Source: Paraburkholderia sp. ZP32-5 (GTDB lineage Bacteria; Pseudomonadota; Gammaproteobacteria; Burkholderiales; Burkholderiaceae). Taken from it: a stretch of DNA of 64,000 nt. The stretch is taken from positions 434,001 through 498,000 of the forward strand of contig NZ_JAJEJP010000003.1 in NCBI RefSeq assembly GCF_021390495.1. Direction: 5' to 3'. The position numbers and the translations under genes were made by a program. Under the pieces are notes generated by a model. The model was given only the letters and a program-made list of their open reading frames with translations. It had not been told where the DNA came from and ran no database searches. Of the stretch, positions 1 to 8,659 are shown in pieces (positions within the stretch are counted from its first letter, which is position 1; each line of letters opens with the position of its first letter).

Positions 1-122
1 GCCCACGCGTTACGTTTACCTAGTGAAATGGAACGGGCTGCGGGCCTCGCGAAGTAGCCGGCGAATTGGGCGCGCTCGTCGGTTTCGACAAGGCCGATAG
101 CAATCCGTTTGAGCTGGATCAT
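1..122 (-). CDS. possible 5' end of a gene running off the left edge
   Basis: An open frame of 40 codons starts at an ATG at 120-122 and reads leftwards past position 1 without a stop. Its product begins MIQLKRIAIG. I recognise no family and there is no clear ribosome binding site before the ATG, so this may be chance. The sequence left of the window would settle it. Confidence 0.25.
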   Translation of the reverse strand, partial: MIQLKRIAIGLVETDERAQFAGYFARPAARSISLGKRNAW

Positions 123-519
123 CGTTGTTCGCGTCACATTGGGTACAGGGTTGGGGCGCACAAAGCGATGATTGGCCTGTCGGTACCGCGCGAGCAAACT
201 TGATGACTATTCGCGGGTTAGTTACTGGACAGACGGTCAGACGACCTTACCATTTTTTATGAAGTGGGAATATGGCGTGCGGCTCGAGGAAACAGGGCCA
301 CATTTTCAGCCCCTATGGCGCGCCGCTTCCCTGTATGAATAGTAGGGATTGTCCTTAAAAAGAAGGGCCGCGTGGCGCGTCACTAAACACGATCGTTCGA
401 TCCGGCGTGGCGGATGTGTGCTGGCGGATAACGCCTGTCTTCAGAACTGTTCAGCGCAGGTGCGCCGCTGCTTGTCGTGCCGCACGCAATGTATGTTCCT
501 TGAGCTAATAGCGCTTGCG
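123..519. other. intergenic stretch, no recognised gene
   Basis: This stretch lies between the left-edge frame and the end of the YddG-like gene. Short open frames occur on the plus strand but none has a ribosome binding site, a recognisable product or codon use like the neighbours. No terminator hairpin with a T-run is visible. Confidence 0.4.
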
Positions 520-1446
520 TCAGGAACTCTCGCCGACCCGGATGGACACGGAGGTGCGTGCTTGTCGCTTACGCGTTGCGAGCCAGCAAAGGATCGATCC
601 GCCGCAGACCATCAATGCACCTTGCCAGAACTGAATAGATAGTGGCGCGTGCAACAGGGCCGCGGCGAACGCCGCGGAAAACACGGGAATGAAATACGAC
701 GCGCCAGCGAGCACGGTGACATTGCCATGCAGGATTCCGACATTCCATGCCGTGTAGCCGAAACCCATCGCGGAAGCGGCCAGCACGAGATAGACAATCG
801 CCTCGAAACTGAATGCCATCGTGCCGCCGCCTTCGGCAAGATATTTTGCCCATAGCACGGCACTCACCAGAATGAAGAACAGCGTGATGCCGTTTTTGCC
901 ATTCGCGATGCGCGCAGTCACCGTGCAATAGGCCGCCCAGATCACCGCGCCGACAAACGCCAGTCCGTAGCTCAGCGGATTGTCACGGACGTTCGCCAGT
1001 ATTCCGGGCAAATCGAATCCGCGGTCTCCGCCGAGCACCCAGCAGATTCCGAGCATCGACAGCCCGAAACCGGGGACGACCAGCAAGGTCGCCTTCTGCC
1101 GGTTGAATACGATCGCGCAGATCAGCGTAAAGGTCGGCCACAGGTAGTTGACCATGCCGACTTCAATCGCTTGTCTGCCGTTGTTGGCGTAACCGATCGA
1201 CAGTGCGAGGCACAGTTCGTACGCGATGAACAGCAAGCTCCCCCACACGAGATAGCGGCGCGGAAATTCGCTGAGCTTCGGGAAGCCAACCGTGAAAAAG
1301 AGCAGGACCGAAGCCACCGTATAGATCATCGCCGCGCCACCGGTCGCGCCGAGGCTTTCGCTGACGCCGCGGATCAGCGCAACGATCGAAGCCCACAACA
1401 GGACTGCGATGAGCCCGATAAGCGTTGCCTGTTTCCTGTTTTTCAT
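520..1446 (-). CDS. yddG: DMT-family exporter, YddG-like (aromatic amino acid/metabolite efflux)
   Basis: A 308-residue inner-membrane protein with about ten hydrophobic segments spread over its length, as in the drug/metabolite transporter (EamA) superfamily. Its length and the N-terminal run MKNRKQATLIG followed directly by a membrane segment fit the YddG branch, known for exporting aromatic amino acids and related compounds. The start was placed at the ATG before KNRKQ because the membrane protein begins there and a GGTGGAAGG stretch precedes it. The frame stays open upstream but gives an unlikely Cys- and Arg-rich extension. It is the last gene of a minus-strand cluster, 112 bases after the aldehyde dehydrogenase, so it may export a product or by-product of that pathway. 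The substrate is not readable from sequence. Confidence 0.75.
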   Translation of the reverse strand: MKNRKQATLIGLIAVLLWASIVALIRGVSESLGATGGAAMIYTVASVLLFFTVGFPKLSEFPRRYLVWGSLLFIAYELCLALSIGYANNGRQAIEVGMVNYLWPTFTLICAIVFNRQKATLLVVPGFGLSMLGICWVLGGDRGFDLPGILANVRDNPLSYGLAFVGAVIWAAYCTVTARIANGKNGITLFFILVSAVLWAKYLAEGGGTMAFSFEAIVYLVLAASAMGFGYTAWNVGILHGNVTVLAGASYFIPVFSAAFAAALLHAPLSIQFWQGALMVCGGSILCWLATRKRQARTSVSIRVGESS

Positions 1447-1558
1447 GCCTTCCACCAGCCTCAGATGATTCGATACGTTGTCGTCGCAACAGGAGCAGCA
1501 GGTTGCGACCACCACAATGGATGGCCGCCACCGGCTCATGACGCAACGAGCCAGGAGC

Positions 1559-3061
1559 CTACGTGAAACTCGCCGGGACATCAATCCAGATGGTTTTCAT
1601 CTCGGTGTATTGATCGTGCGCCCAGATGGATTTGTCGCGGCCGCCGAAGCCCGACTGCTTGTAGCCGCCGAACGGCGTCGTGACGTCGCCCTCGCCGAAA
1701 CAGTTGACGGTGACGACCCCCGCGCGAATTTCCCGCGACAGGCGAATGGCCTGATTCAGATCGCGGGTATAGACGGAGGCCGCGAGTCCGTAGACGGAGT
1801 CGTTTGCCAGCGCGATTGCCTCGCTGATGTCGGTGAAGGTCGTCACCGAAAGGACCGGACCGAATATCTCTTCCTGGAACAATCGGCTATCAGCATCTAC
1901 GCCGTCCACCACGGTCGGCTCGACGAAAATGCCGCTCTTCGTGTCGCCGCCGAATGCAACGTGCAGGCGTTCCGCGCTGGCATGCTCGAGATACGAGCGC
2001 ACCTTTTCGAAATGTGCGTTGCTCACCATCGAGCCGAGCCGATGCTCCGGATCGAGTGGATTGCCCATTTTCCATTCGCGCATGTGCACGCCGATACGCT
2101 GCAACAGCGCGTCCTTGATATCGGCATGGACGATAAGGCGCGAGGATGCCGAGCAATTCTCGCCCATGTTCCAGAAAGCGCCATTGACGATGTGCTGCGC
2201 AACCGCATCGAGATCGTCGACGTCACGCAACACGACTGCGGGGTTCTTGCCACCGCACTCAAGCACGACGCGCTTCAGGTTCGAATCGGCTGCATAGCGG
2301 AGGAAGCGCCGCCCGGTTTCCGTCGAGCCGGTGAAGCTCACCATATCGACATCGGGATGCATGCCCAGCGGCTCGCCGACTTCCTTTCCGCCGCCCGGCA
2401 CGACGTTGAAGACACCAGCCGGTACGCCGGCTTCGTAGGCCAGTTGCGCGACACGCAAGGCGGTCAGCGTGGTTTCCTTCGCGGGCTTCACGACGATCGA
2501 GCAGCCGGACGCGAGCGACGGTCCGATTTTCCACGCGAGCATCAGCAGCGGAAAATTCCACGGCAACACGAGGCCGACGACACCGATCGGCTCGCGCACA
2601 ACGATCGCAAGTGCGCTCGAACCCACCGGAGCGGTGTGGTCGTAGATCTTGTCGATCTGTTCGGCGTGCCAGCGAATCGTATGAATGGTTTCAGGCAAAT
2701 CCGTGTTCTGGCATTCGCGAATCGGCTTGCCGCTGTCGAGGCTTTCCATCGTCGCGAGTTCGTGCGCGTGCTGTTCCAACAGATCGGCGAACTTCAACAG
2801 AATGGACTTTCGATGCGAAGGCGTGAGGCAGCGCCAGCGTCCGTCCTCGAATGCGATCCTTGCGTTCGCAACGGCGAGATCCACATCGGCGGCATTGCAC
2901 GCCGCGATTTCCGCGAGCACTTTGCCTGTGGCCGGGTTGATCGCCGGAAATGTATTGCCGGAAGTCGACGGCCGGAACACGCCGTCGATGAACGCCTGGG
3001 TCGGCAGCCGCAGTTCCGCGGCGATCGACGCGTACTCTGACGCACTGAGCAGATGGGACAT
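1559..3061 (-). CDS. NAD(P)+-dependent aldehyde dehydrogenase, PuuC/betaine-aldehyde type
   Basis: A full-length 500-residue aldehyde dehydrogenase. The Rossmann cofactor region includes PWNFP (about 167-171) and the FTGSTETG loop (243-250). The general-base glutamate is E268 in LECGG and the nucleophilic cysteine is C303 in GENCSASSR. The set resembles gamma-glutamyl-gamma-aminobutyraldehyde and betaine-aldehyde dehydrogenases, which oxidise aminoaldehydes to acids in the cytoplasm. The start codon overlaps the stop of the DapA-like gene by one base (TGATG), indicating translational coupling. With the FAD oxidase upstream it could oxidise the aldehyde released from an amine. The exact aldehyde is inference. 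Confidence 0.88.
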   Translation of the reverse strand: MSHLLSASEYASIAAELRLPTQAFIDGVFRPSTSGNTFPAINPATGKVLAEIAACNAADVDLAVANARIAFEDGRWRCLTPSHRKSILLKFADLLEQHAHELATMESLDSGKPIRECQNTDLPETIHTIRWHAEQIDKIYDHTAPVGSSALAIVVREPIGVVGLVLPWNFPLLMLAWKIGPSLASGCSIVVKPAKETTLTALRVAQLAYEAGVPAGVFNVVPGGGKEVGEPLGMHPDVDMVSFTGSTETGRRFLRYAADSNLKRVVLECGGKNPAVVLRDVDDLDAVAQHIVNGAFWNMGENCSASSRLIVHADIKDALLQRIGVHMREWKMGNPLDPEHRLGSMVSNAHFEKVRSYLEHASAERLHVAFGGDTKSGIFVEPTVVDGVDADSRLFQEEIFGPVLSVTTFTDISEAIALANDSVYGLAASVYTRDLNQAIRLSREIRAGVVTVNCFGEGDVTTPFGGYKQSGFGGRDKSIWAHDQYTEMKTIWIDVPASFT

Positions 3062-3969
3062 CAGGCGTCGCTCCCCGTAACCGATGCGACTTCACGTTTA
3101 AGCTCGGCGACGACGCTGCGCAGTCGGCCTTTCTCCTGCGCGTCCAGTCCTTGCAGCGGAGCGCGCACACCGCCTGCGCGAAGGCCTGCAATCTCGCAGC
3201 CATACTTGATCGACTGAACGAATTTGCCCTCTTCGAGGAAATCCATCAGCGGCAGCATCGCGGACATGATGCGGCGGCCCTTATCGAAGTCCTTGTCGAC
3301 GGCGCAAGCCTCGTACAACGCAATGTGCTCGGCGGGAAGGAAATTCGAGCCTGCGCACACCCAGCTGCGCGCGCCCCACGCGAAGAACTCCAGCGCCTGA
3401 TCGTCCCAGCCGCACGACACGTCGAGGCTCGGGAATTCGCGCGCGAGCATATGCAGTTGCGCCGTCTGGCCGGAGCTTTCCTTGATCGCCACGAAGTTCT
3501 TTGACGCCTTCAGCACCGTATCGAAGAATTCGCGACCCATCGAGACGCTCATGCGACCAGGGTAGTTGTAGAGCATGATCGGCAGATTGGCGGCGCGATC
3601 GATCGCGAGTGCGTGTGCGGCGTTTTCCTGCTGCGTGGGCAGCGCATACGGGGGAGAGCCGACTAGAATCGCATCCGCGTTGATCTCCTTGGCCGCCTTC
3701 GCGTATTCGATTGAATCCTCGGTGCGAACAGCGCCGGTGCCGATGACCAACTGCGTACGCGAGCCGATCACTTCCTTCGCCCATGCGCCCAGATCGAAAC
3801 GCTCCTGCGCGCTCTGCGCGTAGTACTCGCCAGTCGAGCCACCGATGATGATGCCGTGAACCCCCGCTGCGATCAGCGATTCGAGTACATCGGCAAATGC
3901 CGCCCTGTCGATTTGACCTTCGGCATTCAACGGCGTGATGGCTGGGGTATAGATGCCTTCAAACTTCAT
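3061..3969 (-). CDS. DapA/NAL-superfamily lyase or aldolase
   Basis: A 302-residue class I aldolase-fold enzyme. Visible landmarks are GGSTGEY (43-49), the YNYP motif with the catalytic Tyr near 134, and the Schiff-base lysine K163 in AIKESSG. The family includes dihydrodipicolinate synthase, N-acetylneuraminate lyase and several catabolic deaminases and retro-aldolases acting on 2-oxo acids. Its place inside an oxidase/dehydrogenase operon argues against lysine biosynthesis and for a catabolic role. The start ATG at 3967-3969 gives the standard family N-terminus; a longer upstream frame has no family similarity. It is coupled to the following aldehyde dehydrogenase by a one-base overlap. Confidence 0.85.
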   Translation of the reverse strand: MKFEGIYTPAITPLNAEGQIDRAAFADVLESLIAAGVHGIIIGGSTGEYYAQSAQERFDLGAWAKEVIGSRTQLVIGTGAVRTEDSIEYAKAAKEINADAILVGSPPYALPTQQENAAHALAIDRAANLPIMLYNYPGRMSVSMGREFFDTVLKASKNFVAIKESSGQTAQLHMLAREFPSLDVSCGWDDQALEFFAWGARSWVCAGSNFLPAEHIALYEACAVDKDFDKGRRIMSAMLPLMDFLEEGKFVQSIKYGCEIAGLRAGGVRAPLQGLDAQEKGRLRSVVAELKREVASVTGSDA

Positions 3970-4049
3970 GATGTTCTTCCAGGTAGAGCGTAAGTCTTGA
4001 TGGAAAGCGTGCCGCCGTCCGTGACGGCGCCACACCGATGACGGGGATA

Positions 4050-5381
4050 TCAATGATTCAGCGAGGCCGCTTCCTGCAGGCTCAGCGAGCGCGTTTCGGG
4101 TGCGAGAGCGAGTGACGCCGCGAGACCGACGAAAGAGACGGCCGCCGCTGCATACATGGTGTTGCCGATACCGACGGTTTGCAGCGCGATCGGGACCAGC
4201 CATGTGCCGATGGCCGCGCCGATTCGCGACAGCGACGCGCCCATGCCAACGGCAAATGCACGGATGTCGGTCGGAAAGATCTCGTTCGGATAGACGAGTT
4301 GCAGCACCTGCGCACCGCCGATAAGCACAGCGTAAGCGCCGAACAGAACCAGAATCACCAGCGCGGGGCCGTTCGAGCATGCGCCGAGTGCGAGCAGTGC
4401 GAGGCCCGACCACAGGAAGCTGTGGATCACCATCGCGCGACGGCCAAGTTCATTGATGATGCGCGTCGCGATGATGCAACCGACGACGAACAGCAACGTA
4501 ATGGCAACCGAGCCGAGCGACTCCCACTTTCCGGTCAGATTGAGTGCTTCCAGCACACGCGGTGCGAACGAGTAGACCGCGAACACCGGAATCACCGAGC
4601 AACTCCAGAACACCGAAACGAACAACATGCGTTTGCCATAGCCCGAATGCAGCAGCGCCCACAGCGAGATCTTCTTTCCGGTTTGCTCTTCCGGCAGGTT
4701 CTTAAGCGAGAACGACGGACCGTAGACTTTCCTGATGACCGCTTCGGCTTCGGTGGCGCGGCCTTTGCTCAGCAGCCAGCGCGGCGATTCCGGGGTGCCG
4801 ATCCGCACGACGAACAGCGCGATACCGATGACCGCCGGGCTAGCCAGCACCCAGCGCCACGCGTCGGGCCCGGCGAAGCCCAGGATCACGTTGCCGACGA
4901 TATAAGCGAGTGCGGCGCCAAGGAACCAGATGATGGTCAGCATCGCGAGGCGCGGTCCACGGTACTTGCGGGGCATGAATTCGACGAGCAGCGAACCCGC
5001 GACCGGATACTCGATCCCCACGCCGATACCGATCAGGAATCGCAGAACGAATAGCGCTTCACCCGATTGGACCCAGAACTGCGCGAGGGAACAGATAAAG
5101 AAAATAACCGGCCCGAAGAAGTAGGGCTTTTGACGCCCCAGCCGATCCGACAGCCAGCCGCCGAGGAACCCGCCAAAGAAAATACCGATCAGCGCCGAAG
5201 CGGCGACCATGCCCTCCCAGAAGCTGCTGAGTTTCAGAGCGGCGGAAAACTGCACCATCGCCACGCCGATAATGCTGAGCACGTAGCCGTCCATCAGCCA
5301 GCCGCCGCTCGAGCGAATGGTCAGCAGCTGGTGAAAGCCATTGAGCGGCACGTCCTCGATGGTCACGTGATTCTTCGACAT
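4050..5381 (-). CDS. MFS transporter, sugar-acid/aromatic-acid type
   Basis: A 443-residue major facilitator with twelve predicted membrane segments. The family loop motif appears as GGWLSDRLGRQKP between segments 2 and 3, and an RG-rich PRKYRGPRLA loop follows segment 4. The cytoplasmic N-terminus ends at SSGGWLMDGY, as in the metabolite:H+ symporter branch. The start at 5381 is preceded by AAGGAG with good spacing. Transcribed between the FAD oxidase and the DapA-like lyase, it is the likely uptake system for the substrate of this operon. Confidence 0.85.
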   Translation of the reverse strand: MSKNHVTIEDVPLNGFHQLLTIRSSGGWLMDGYVLSIIGVAMVQFSAALKLSSFWEGMVAASALIGIFFGGFLGGWLSDRLGRQKPYFFGPVIFFICSLAQFWVQSGEALFVLRFLIGIGVGIEYPVAGSLLVEFMPRKYRGPRLAMLTIIWFLGAALAYIVGNVILGFAGPDAWRWVLASPAVIGIALFVVRIGTPESPRWLLSKGRATEAEAVIRKVYGPSFSLKNLPEEQTGKKISLWALLHSGYGKRMLFVSVFWSCSVIPVFAVYSFAPRVLEALNLTGKWESLGSVAITLLFVVGCIIATRIINELGRRAMVIHSFLWSGLALLALGACSNGPALVILVLFGAYAVLIGGAQVLQLVYPNEIFPTDIRAFAVGMGASLSRIGAAIGTWLVPIALQTVGIGNTMYAAAAVSFVGLAASLALAPETRSLSLQEAASLNH

Positions 5382-5508
5382 CGTCTGTCTCCTTCCATGA
5401 AATTGGGCGCAAGCCGTCCTCGCGTCAGCGATGGGGTGTTGCATCTGCGTCCCTCGTATAGGGTTGGTTCGGCCGAATTGCGGACTCGCGACGTCGACCG
5501 ATACGTCG

Positions 5509-6828
5509 TCAGCTTTCGAGTCCTGCCTTGCGTTGTCCCCACCAGAGGGTGGCGTTGACACCGAGAGAAAGGAACGGCTCCGGGGGAACCCTGCTCGGTC
5601 CCGACGTCGCCAGCAGAAAATCGATCTGGTCGCTGCGCTTGCCCGCGAGCCAGTCGGCGAGCAGCGTGCCCGTCACCGTTCCCCGTGTAATGCCGAGACC
5701 GTTGCAGCACAGCGCGCCGTAGACATTGGGCGCGAGTTGCCCGAAGAATCCCTTATGGTTGTGCGAGAGCGCGAGCGAGCCGCTCCACGTGTATTCGAAC
5801 TCGACTTTCGGCAGCATCGGAAAGCGTCGTTCGAACGACAGCCGGTGGCGTTCCGCGAAGCGCGGCAGGTACTGCTCCCTGGGCCGACCGTCCGGGTTGA
5901 AGCTGAAGCTGTTGCGCACCAGAATGCGGTTGTCGTGCGTGCGGCGCAGCGTGCTGCCGAACGGGTCCGCCGGTATCACGCCCCAGAACGGCTTGCCGCC
6001 GAGTTGCTCCTGTTCGGCGCGGGTCAGCGGCCGGGTCAGGCTCGCATACAGGAAGACCGGCAGCATCGTGCGCTGCAGGAAGCCAAAGCGCGTGCCGAAC
6101 GCGTTGTTCGCGAGCAGTAGTTTGTCGACGGTGATGCGGCCATTGCGATGCGCGAGCACGATCTTTTCGCCATATTCGACATCGGTAATTGGCGTGTGCT
6201 CGTGCAGCGTCACATTGGGCGGCAGACAGTCGGCCAATCCCTTGACGAGCGCTGACGGTTGCACGAGCACCGTTCCAGGCGTGAACAGCGCCTTGCGATA
6301 GAACGACGTGCCGATGTGTCGCGGCAGATCTTTGCCTTCGATCACTTCGTATGCCTGACCGAGCTTGTCGAGGCCGCGCCGATAGGCATCGAGCACGGCC
6401 ACGCCGCGCTCTTCCACGGCAGCCTGATACTTTCCGGACGCGGTCATATGACAGTCGATACCGTGCTCGCTCACGAGGTCGCGCAGGATCGTCTGGCCGA
6501 GCAGGTTCAGCCTGAGCGTGGATTTGGCCGTGGCAATATCGCCGATATAGTCGTCGGCGCCGATATCGTGCGGGAGGTCGATTGCAAAACCCGCATTACG
6601 CCCCGAGGTGCCGAAGCCGACCTCTTGAGCATCGACGAGAATGATCTCGTCGTCGGGGAAATTCAGAGCCAGTTGCCGTGCGGCGGCAAGGCCGGTGAAG
6701 CCGGCGCCGATTACCGCCCAGCGCGCCTTTGATTCACCGGTGTGATGCGGTCTCGGTTCGCGACGCTGGCTCGTGTGATACCAGCCGCACATCCTGTCGT
6801 CCGCAGGGAGTGACGTGATATTAAGCAT
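5509..6828 (-). CDS. FAD-dependent amine oxidoreductase, PuuB/DadA-like
   Basis: A 439-residue DAO-family flavoprotein. The dinucleotide-binding glycines are at 41-46 (GAGFTG), an acidic residue closes the ADP-binding unit (ILVDA), and GTSGRNAGF follows as in gamma-glutamylputrescine oxidase (PuuB). PuuB-like enzymes oxidise an amine carbon with O2 or a quinone to an imine or aldehyde. The N-terminal CGWYHT segment is typical of the subgroup. It is the second gene of the minus-strand cluster, after the GntR regulator (88-base gap). No gamma-glutamylputrescine synthetase or hydrolase is present, so a free amine or N-methyl/cyclic amino acid is as likely a substrate as a glutamylated polyamine. 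Confidence 0.82.
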   Translation of the reverse strand: MLNITSLPADDRMCGWYHTSQRREPRPHHTGESKARWAVIGAGFTGLAAARQLALNFPDDEIILVDAQEVGFGTSGRNAGFAIDLPHDIGADDYIGDIATAKSTLRLNLLGQTILRDLVSEHGIDCHMTASGKYQAAVEERGVAVLDAYRRGLDKLGQAYEVIEGKDLPRHIGTSFYRKALFTPGTVLVQPSALVKGLADCLPPNVTLHEHTPITDVEYGEKIVLAHRNGRITVDKLLLANNAFGTRFGFLQRTMLPVFLYASLTRPLTRAEQEQLGGKPFWGVIPADPFGSTLRRTHDNRILVRNSFSFNPDGRPREQYLPRFAERHRLSFERRFPMLPKVEFEYTWSGSLALSHNHKGFFGQLAPNVYGALCCNGLGITRGTVTGTLLADWLAGKRSDQIDFLLATSGPSRVPPEPFLSLGVNATLWWGQRKAGLES

Positions 6829-6916
6829 TACTAATTCCTTGGTCGCATATGAGTCAACGCCGTGCCCTCAAACGGGGCGGCGCATCGAAAATAATGTGCG
6901 CCGTCCTGCGCGGCCT

Positions 6917-7648
6917 TTAAAACTGGATGGGTACGTTCAACCCTTCGGGGATCACATACTCAGCCATGCGCCGGCGCGATAACTCCATATGACTGCGGAC
7001 CAGGTCGCCGGCGCTCTGCGCATCGCGAAGAGCGATTGCTTCAATGATCTGGTCGTGTTGCTCAACGGCCTTTTCCAGGTCTTTTTGCATGTCGCTCGTG
7101 GTTGGCGAGCGATAGAAAATCTTGCCGAGGCGCGCGTGGTCGATCAATACGCGACGCAGGCTGGGCATCAGGTACGCGTTACGCGCGATCCGGCCGATTT
7201 CGAAGTGAAACTCGTCGTTGCGCAGCACACGCGACTGAAGGTCGTTGTTTTCGATCGAGGCGCGAAAGAGTGTCTGGATCTCCTTCAATCGCTCTACGTC
7301 TTCAGACGTGGCATTGCTCGCTGCCATTTGTGTCGTCGCGACGTAGATGAGCGGGGCCGCAAGAAAGAAGCTACGTAACGACTGGTAGCTCATCGGCGAG
7401 ACGCGTGCAGGCCGGTTCGGTTCGAGTTCCAGATAGCCCTCCGCCGCCATCTGGCGCATCAACTCGCGCACAGGCGGCCGGGAGAGCCCGAACTCTTCGC
7501 TAATGGCCAGCTCGTCGACCACGGCCCCGGGCGCGAGCTCCATGCTCACGATGCGGCGCCGAAGCGTCTCCGCCATCACATTCTTACGATCTGCCGACAA
7601 TCCGGATTCGGTGTCCGCGGCTGCAAGTTGAAGTTTCGGTTTAGGCAT
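6917..7648 (-). CDS. GntR-family regulator, FCD (FadR) subfamily
   Basis: A 243-residue regulator. The N-terminal winged helix-turn-helix covers about residues 25-90, with the segment DELAISEEFGLSRPPVRELM. An all-helical FCD ligand domain with metal-ligand type histidines fills the rest. It heads the catabolic cluster and is read in the same direction. A perfect palindrome 11 bases upstream of its start is the obvious autoregulatory operator. The ligand is probably the amine substrate or the acid product of the cluster (inference). Confidence 0.87.
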   Translation of the reverse strand: MPKPKLQLAAADTESGLSADRKNVMAETLRRRIVSMELAPGAVVDELAISEEFGLSRPPVRELMRQMAAEGYLELEPNRPARVSPMSYQSLRSFFLAAPLIYVATTQMAASNATSEDVERLKEIQTLFRASIENNDLQSRVLRNDEFHFEIGRIARNAYLMPSLRRVLIDHARLGKIFYRSPTTSDMQKDLEKAVEQHDQIIEAIALRDAQSAGDLVRSHMELSRRRMAEYVIPEGLNVPIQF

Positions 7649-7658
7649 GGCTCACGTG

Positions 7659-7684
7659 TGTCTACAAACTGTAGACAAAGTATA
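7659..7684 (-). promoter_or_regulatory. GntR operator overlapping the gntR promoter
   Basis: TGTCTACA-AAC-TGTAGACA is a perfect 8+3+8 inverted repeat at 7659-7677. On the minus strand it directly follows a TATACT -10-like hexamer (7679-7684), so a bound protein would cover the transcription start. FadR-subfamily GntR proteins bind short palindromes of this size, and the only GntR gene nearby starts 11 bases downstream. I did not find a second copy elsewhere in the window. Confidence 0.7.
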
Positions 7685-7967
7685 GGTTGATAATAGATTG
7701 CATAAAAATAAGGGTTTACGCGCTTGGTGGTGACGTGTTGGGGCGGTCCGCCGAGGGCTTGGTCACGGTGCCGCGACCAGCCCTAGTCGCAGAATCGCAA
7801 CGGGTTGGAGAGTACGTGAACCGGGTGGATTCGCCCAGATATGGGTGAAGACGATACCGGGTGGGGAAGTTGGGTACGCCGACGGCTATGACGCCGCGCG
7901 GTGGTTAGACGAGACGACCGCTATCTGGGCACAGCGGTCAACCGAATGTCCGGATCAGGGTTCGTCG
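7685..7967. other. intergenic stretch between convergent-facing ends, AT-rich near 7690-7720
   Basis: It holds the upstream part of the GntR promoter and then non-coding sequence up to the stop of the RNase-like gene. I see no hairpin with a T-run and no convincing frame. Confidence 0.4.
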
Positions 7968-8438
7968 TTATTCTGCAATACGCTTAAAACTCACGTAGTA
8001 ATCGTCGGTGTAATAGCAGTCGCCGGTTTGCTTGCGCGGGCCGCCACATACGACCCGTCGCAGCCCGCGATCCGTCGAGCCAGGTGTGCGAACCGTGTAC
8101 GTGTGGTAATAGCCGCGCGGATGTTGCGGCAGCAAAAGTGCACTGTTACGGAACAGCACGCCGTCCTCGCCAAAAGGGAAGGGGCCGCCCGCTTTGATCA
8201 ACCGCAGTGTTTCGGCTGCTTCCGCCGGCAACTGCGTTTTAGTGACGGTGCCGAGCATGCCCGTTTTTTGCGCGCCTGAGGCGGCGGGTATATCGCTCGC
8301 GCCCTGCGCTGGCAGGACCGGCGCAGAGCTCGCGGATGCGCCCGATGCCTCGTTGGCGTTTTGCGATCCACCCTTGCCGCATCCGCCGAGGGCCGCGCTC
8401 AAGACGACGATGCAGGAGAAAATCCACGCTGTCTTCAC
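7968..8438 (-). CDS. RNase Sa/barnase-family lipoprotein with substituted catalytic residues
   Basis: A 156-residue protein with a lipoprotein signal (LGGC, lipid-modified C20), a Ser/Ala-rich linker (21-65) and a guanyl-specific ribonuclease domain (about 69-156). The match to Streptomyces RNase Sa is clear along the whole domain: LPAEAAETLRLI, GPFPFGEDGV, LLPQHPRGYYH, TPGSTDRGLRRVV, YYT. The catalytic glutamate (E54 of RNase Sa, in YHEYTV) is Thr113 here, and the catalytic histidine (H85, in GDHY) is Tyr147. The arginines at 124 and 128 remain. The protein is therefore probably not a ribonuclease. The start is a GTG at 8436-8438 behind GGGAG, chosen because it begins the signal peptide. No barstar-like inhibitor gene is adjacent. 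Confidence 0.8.
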   Translation of the reverse strand: MKTAWIFSCIVVLSAALGGCGKGGSQNANEASGASASSAPVLPAQGASDIPAASGAQKTGMLGTVTKTQLPAEAAETLRLIKAGGPFPFGEDGVLFRNSALLLPQHPRGYYHTYTVRTPGSTDRGLRRVVCGGPRKQTGDCYYTDDYYVSFKRIAE

Positions 8439-8659
8439 GGAACGGTTCTCCCTCGTTGACCAGAACCTGATGACCAGGATAGGTGAAAAGGTATCGCTAA
8501 TGACAGAGTGAATCAATGCTCGGCCGGAAAGAGGCACTTTTTACACGGCAATCACATCGCTGTACCGTTTTCCGCAGTGCGGGACTACGTCGCATGCCGT
8601 CCGCTTTGGCGCGCTCTCCCACGTTATTCGTTCGTCATCGGTTTGCCGATGAACGCGCG

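Noticed and set aside
349..642. Plus-strand frame of 97 codons near the left end
   Set aside because: It overlaps the end of the YddG-like gene, has no ribosome binding site and a product rich in Cys and Arg with no family.
1478..3040. Long plus-strand open frame of 520 codons
   Set aside because: It lies opposite the aldehyde dehydrogenase, whose motifs are complete. The product is Arg/His/Asp-rich without any family pattern, a usual antisense artefact in GC-rich DNA.
520..7648. Complete putrescine (Puu) pathway
   Set aside because: Only PuuB- and PuuC-like enzymes occur. There is no gamma-glutamylputrescine synthetase or hydrolase, so I describe a general amine pathway.
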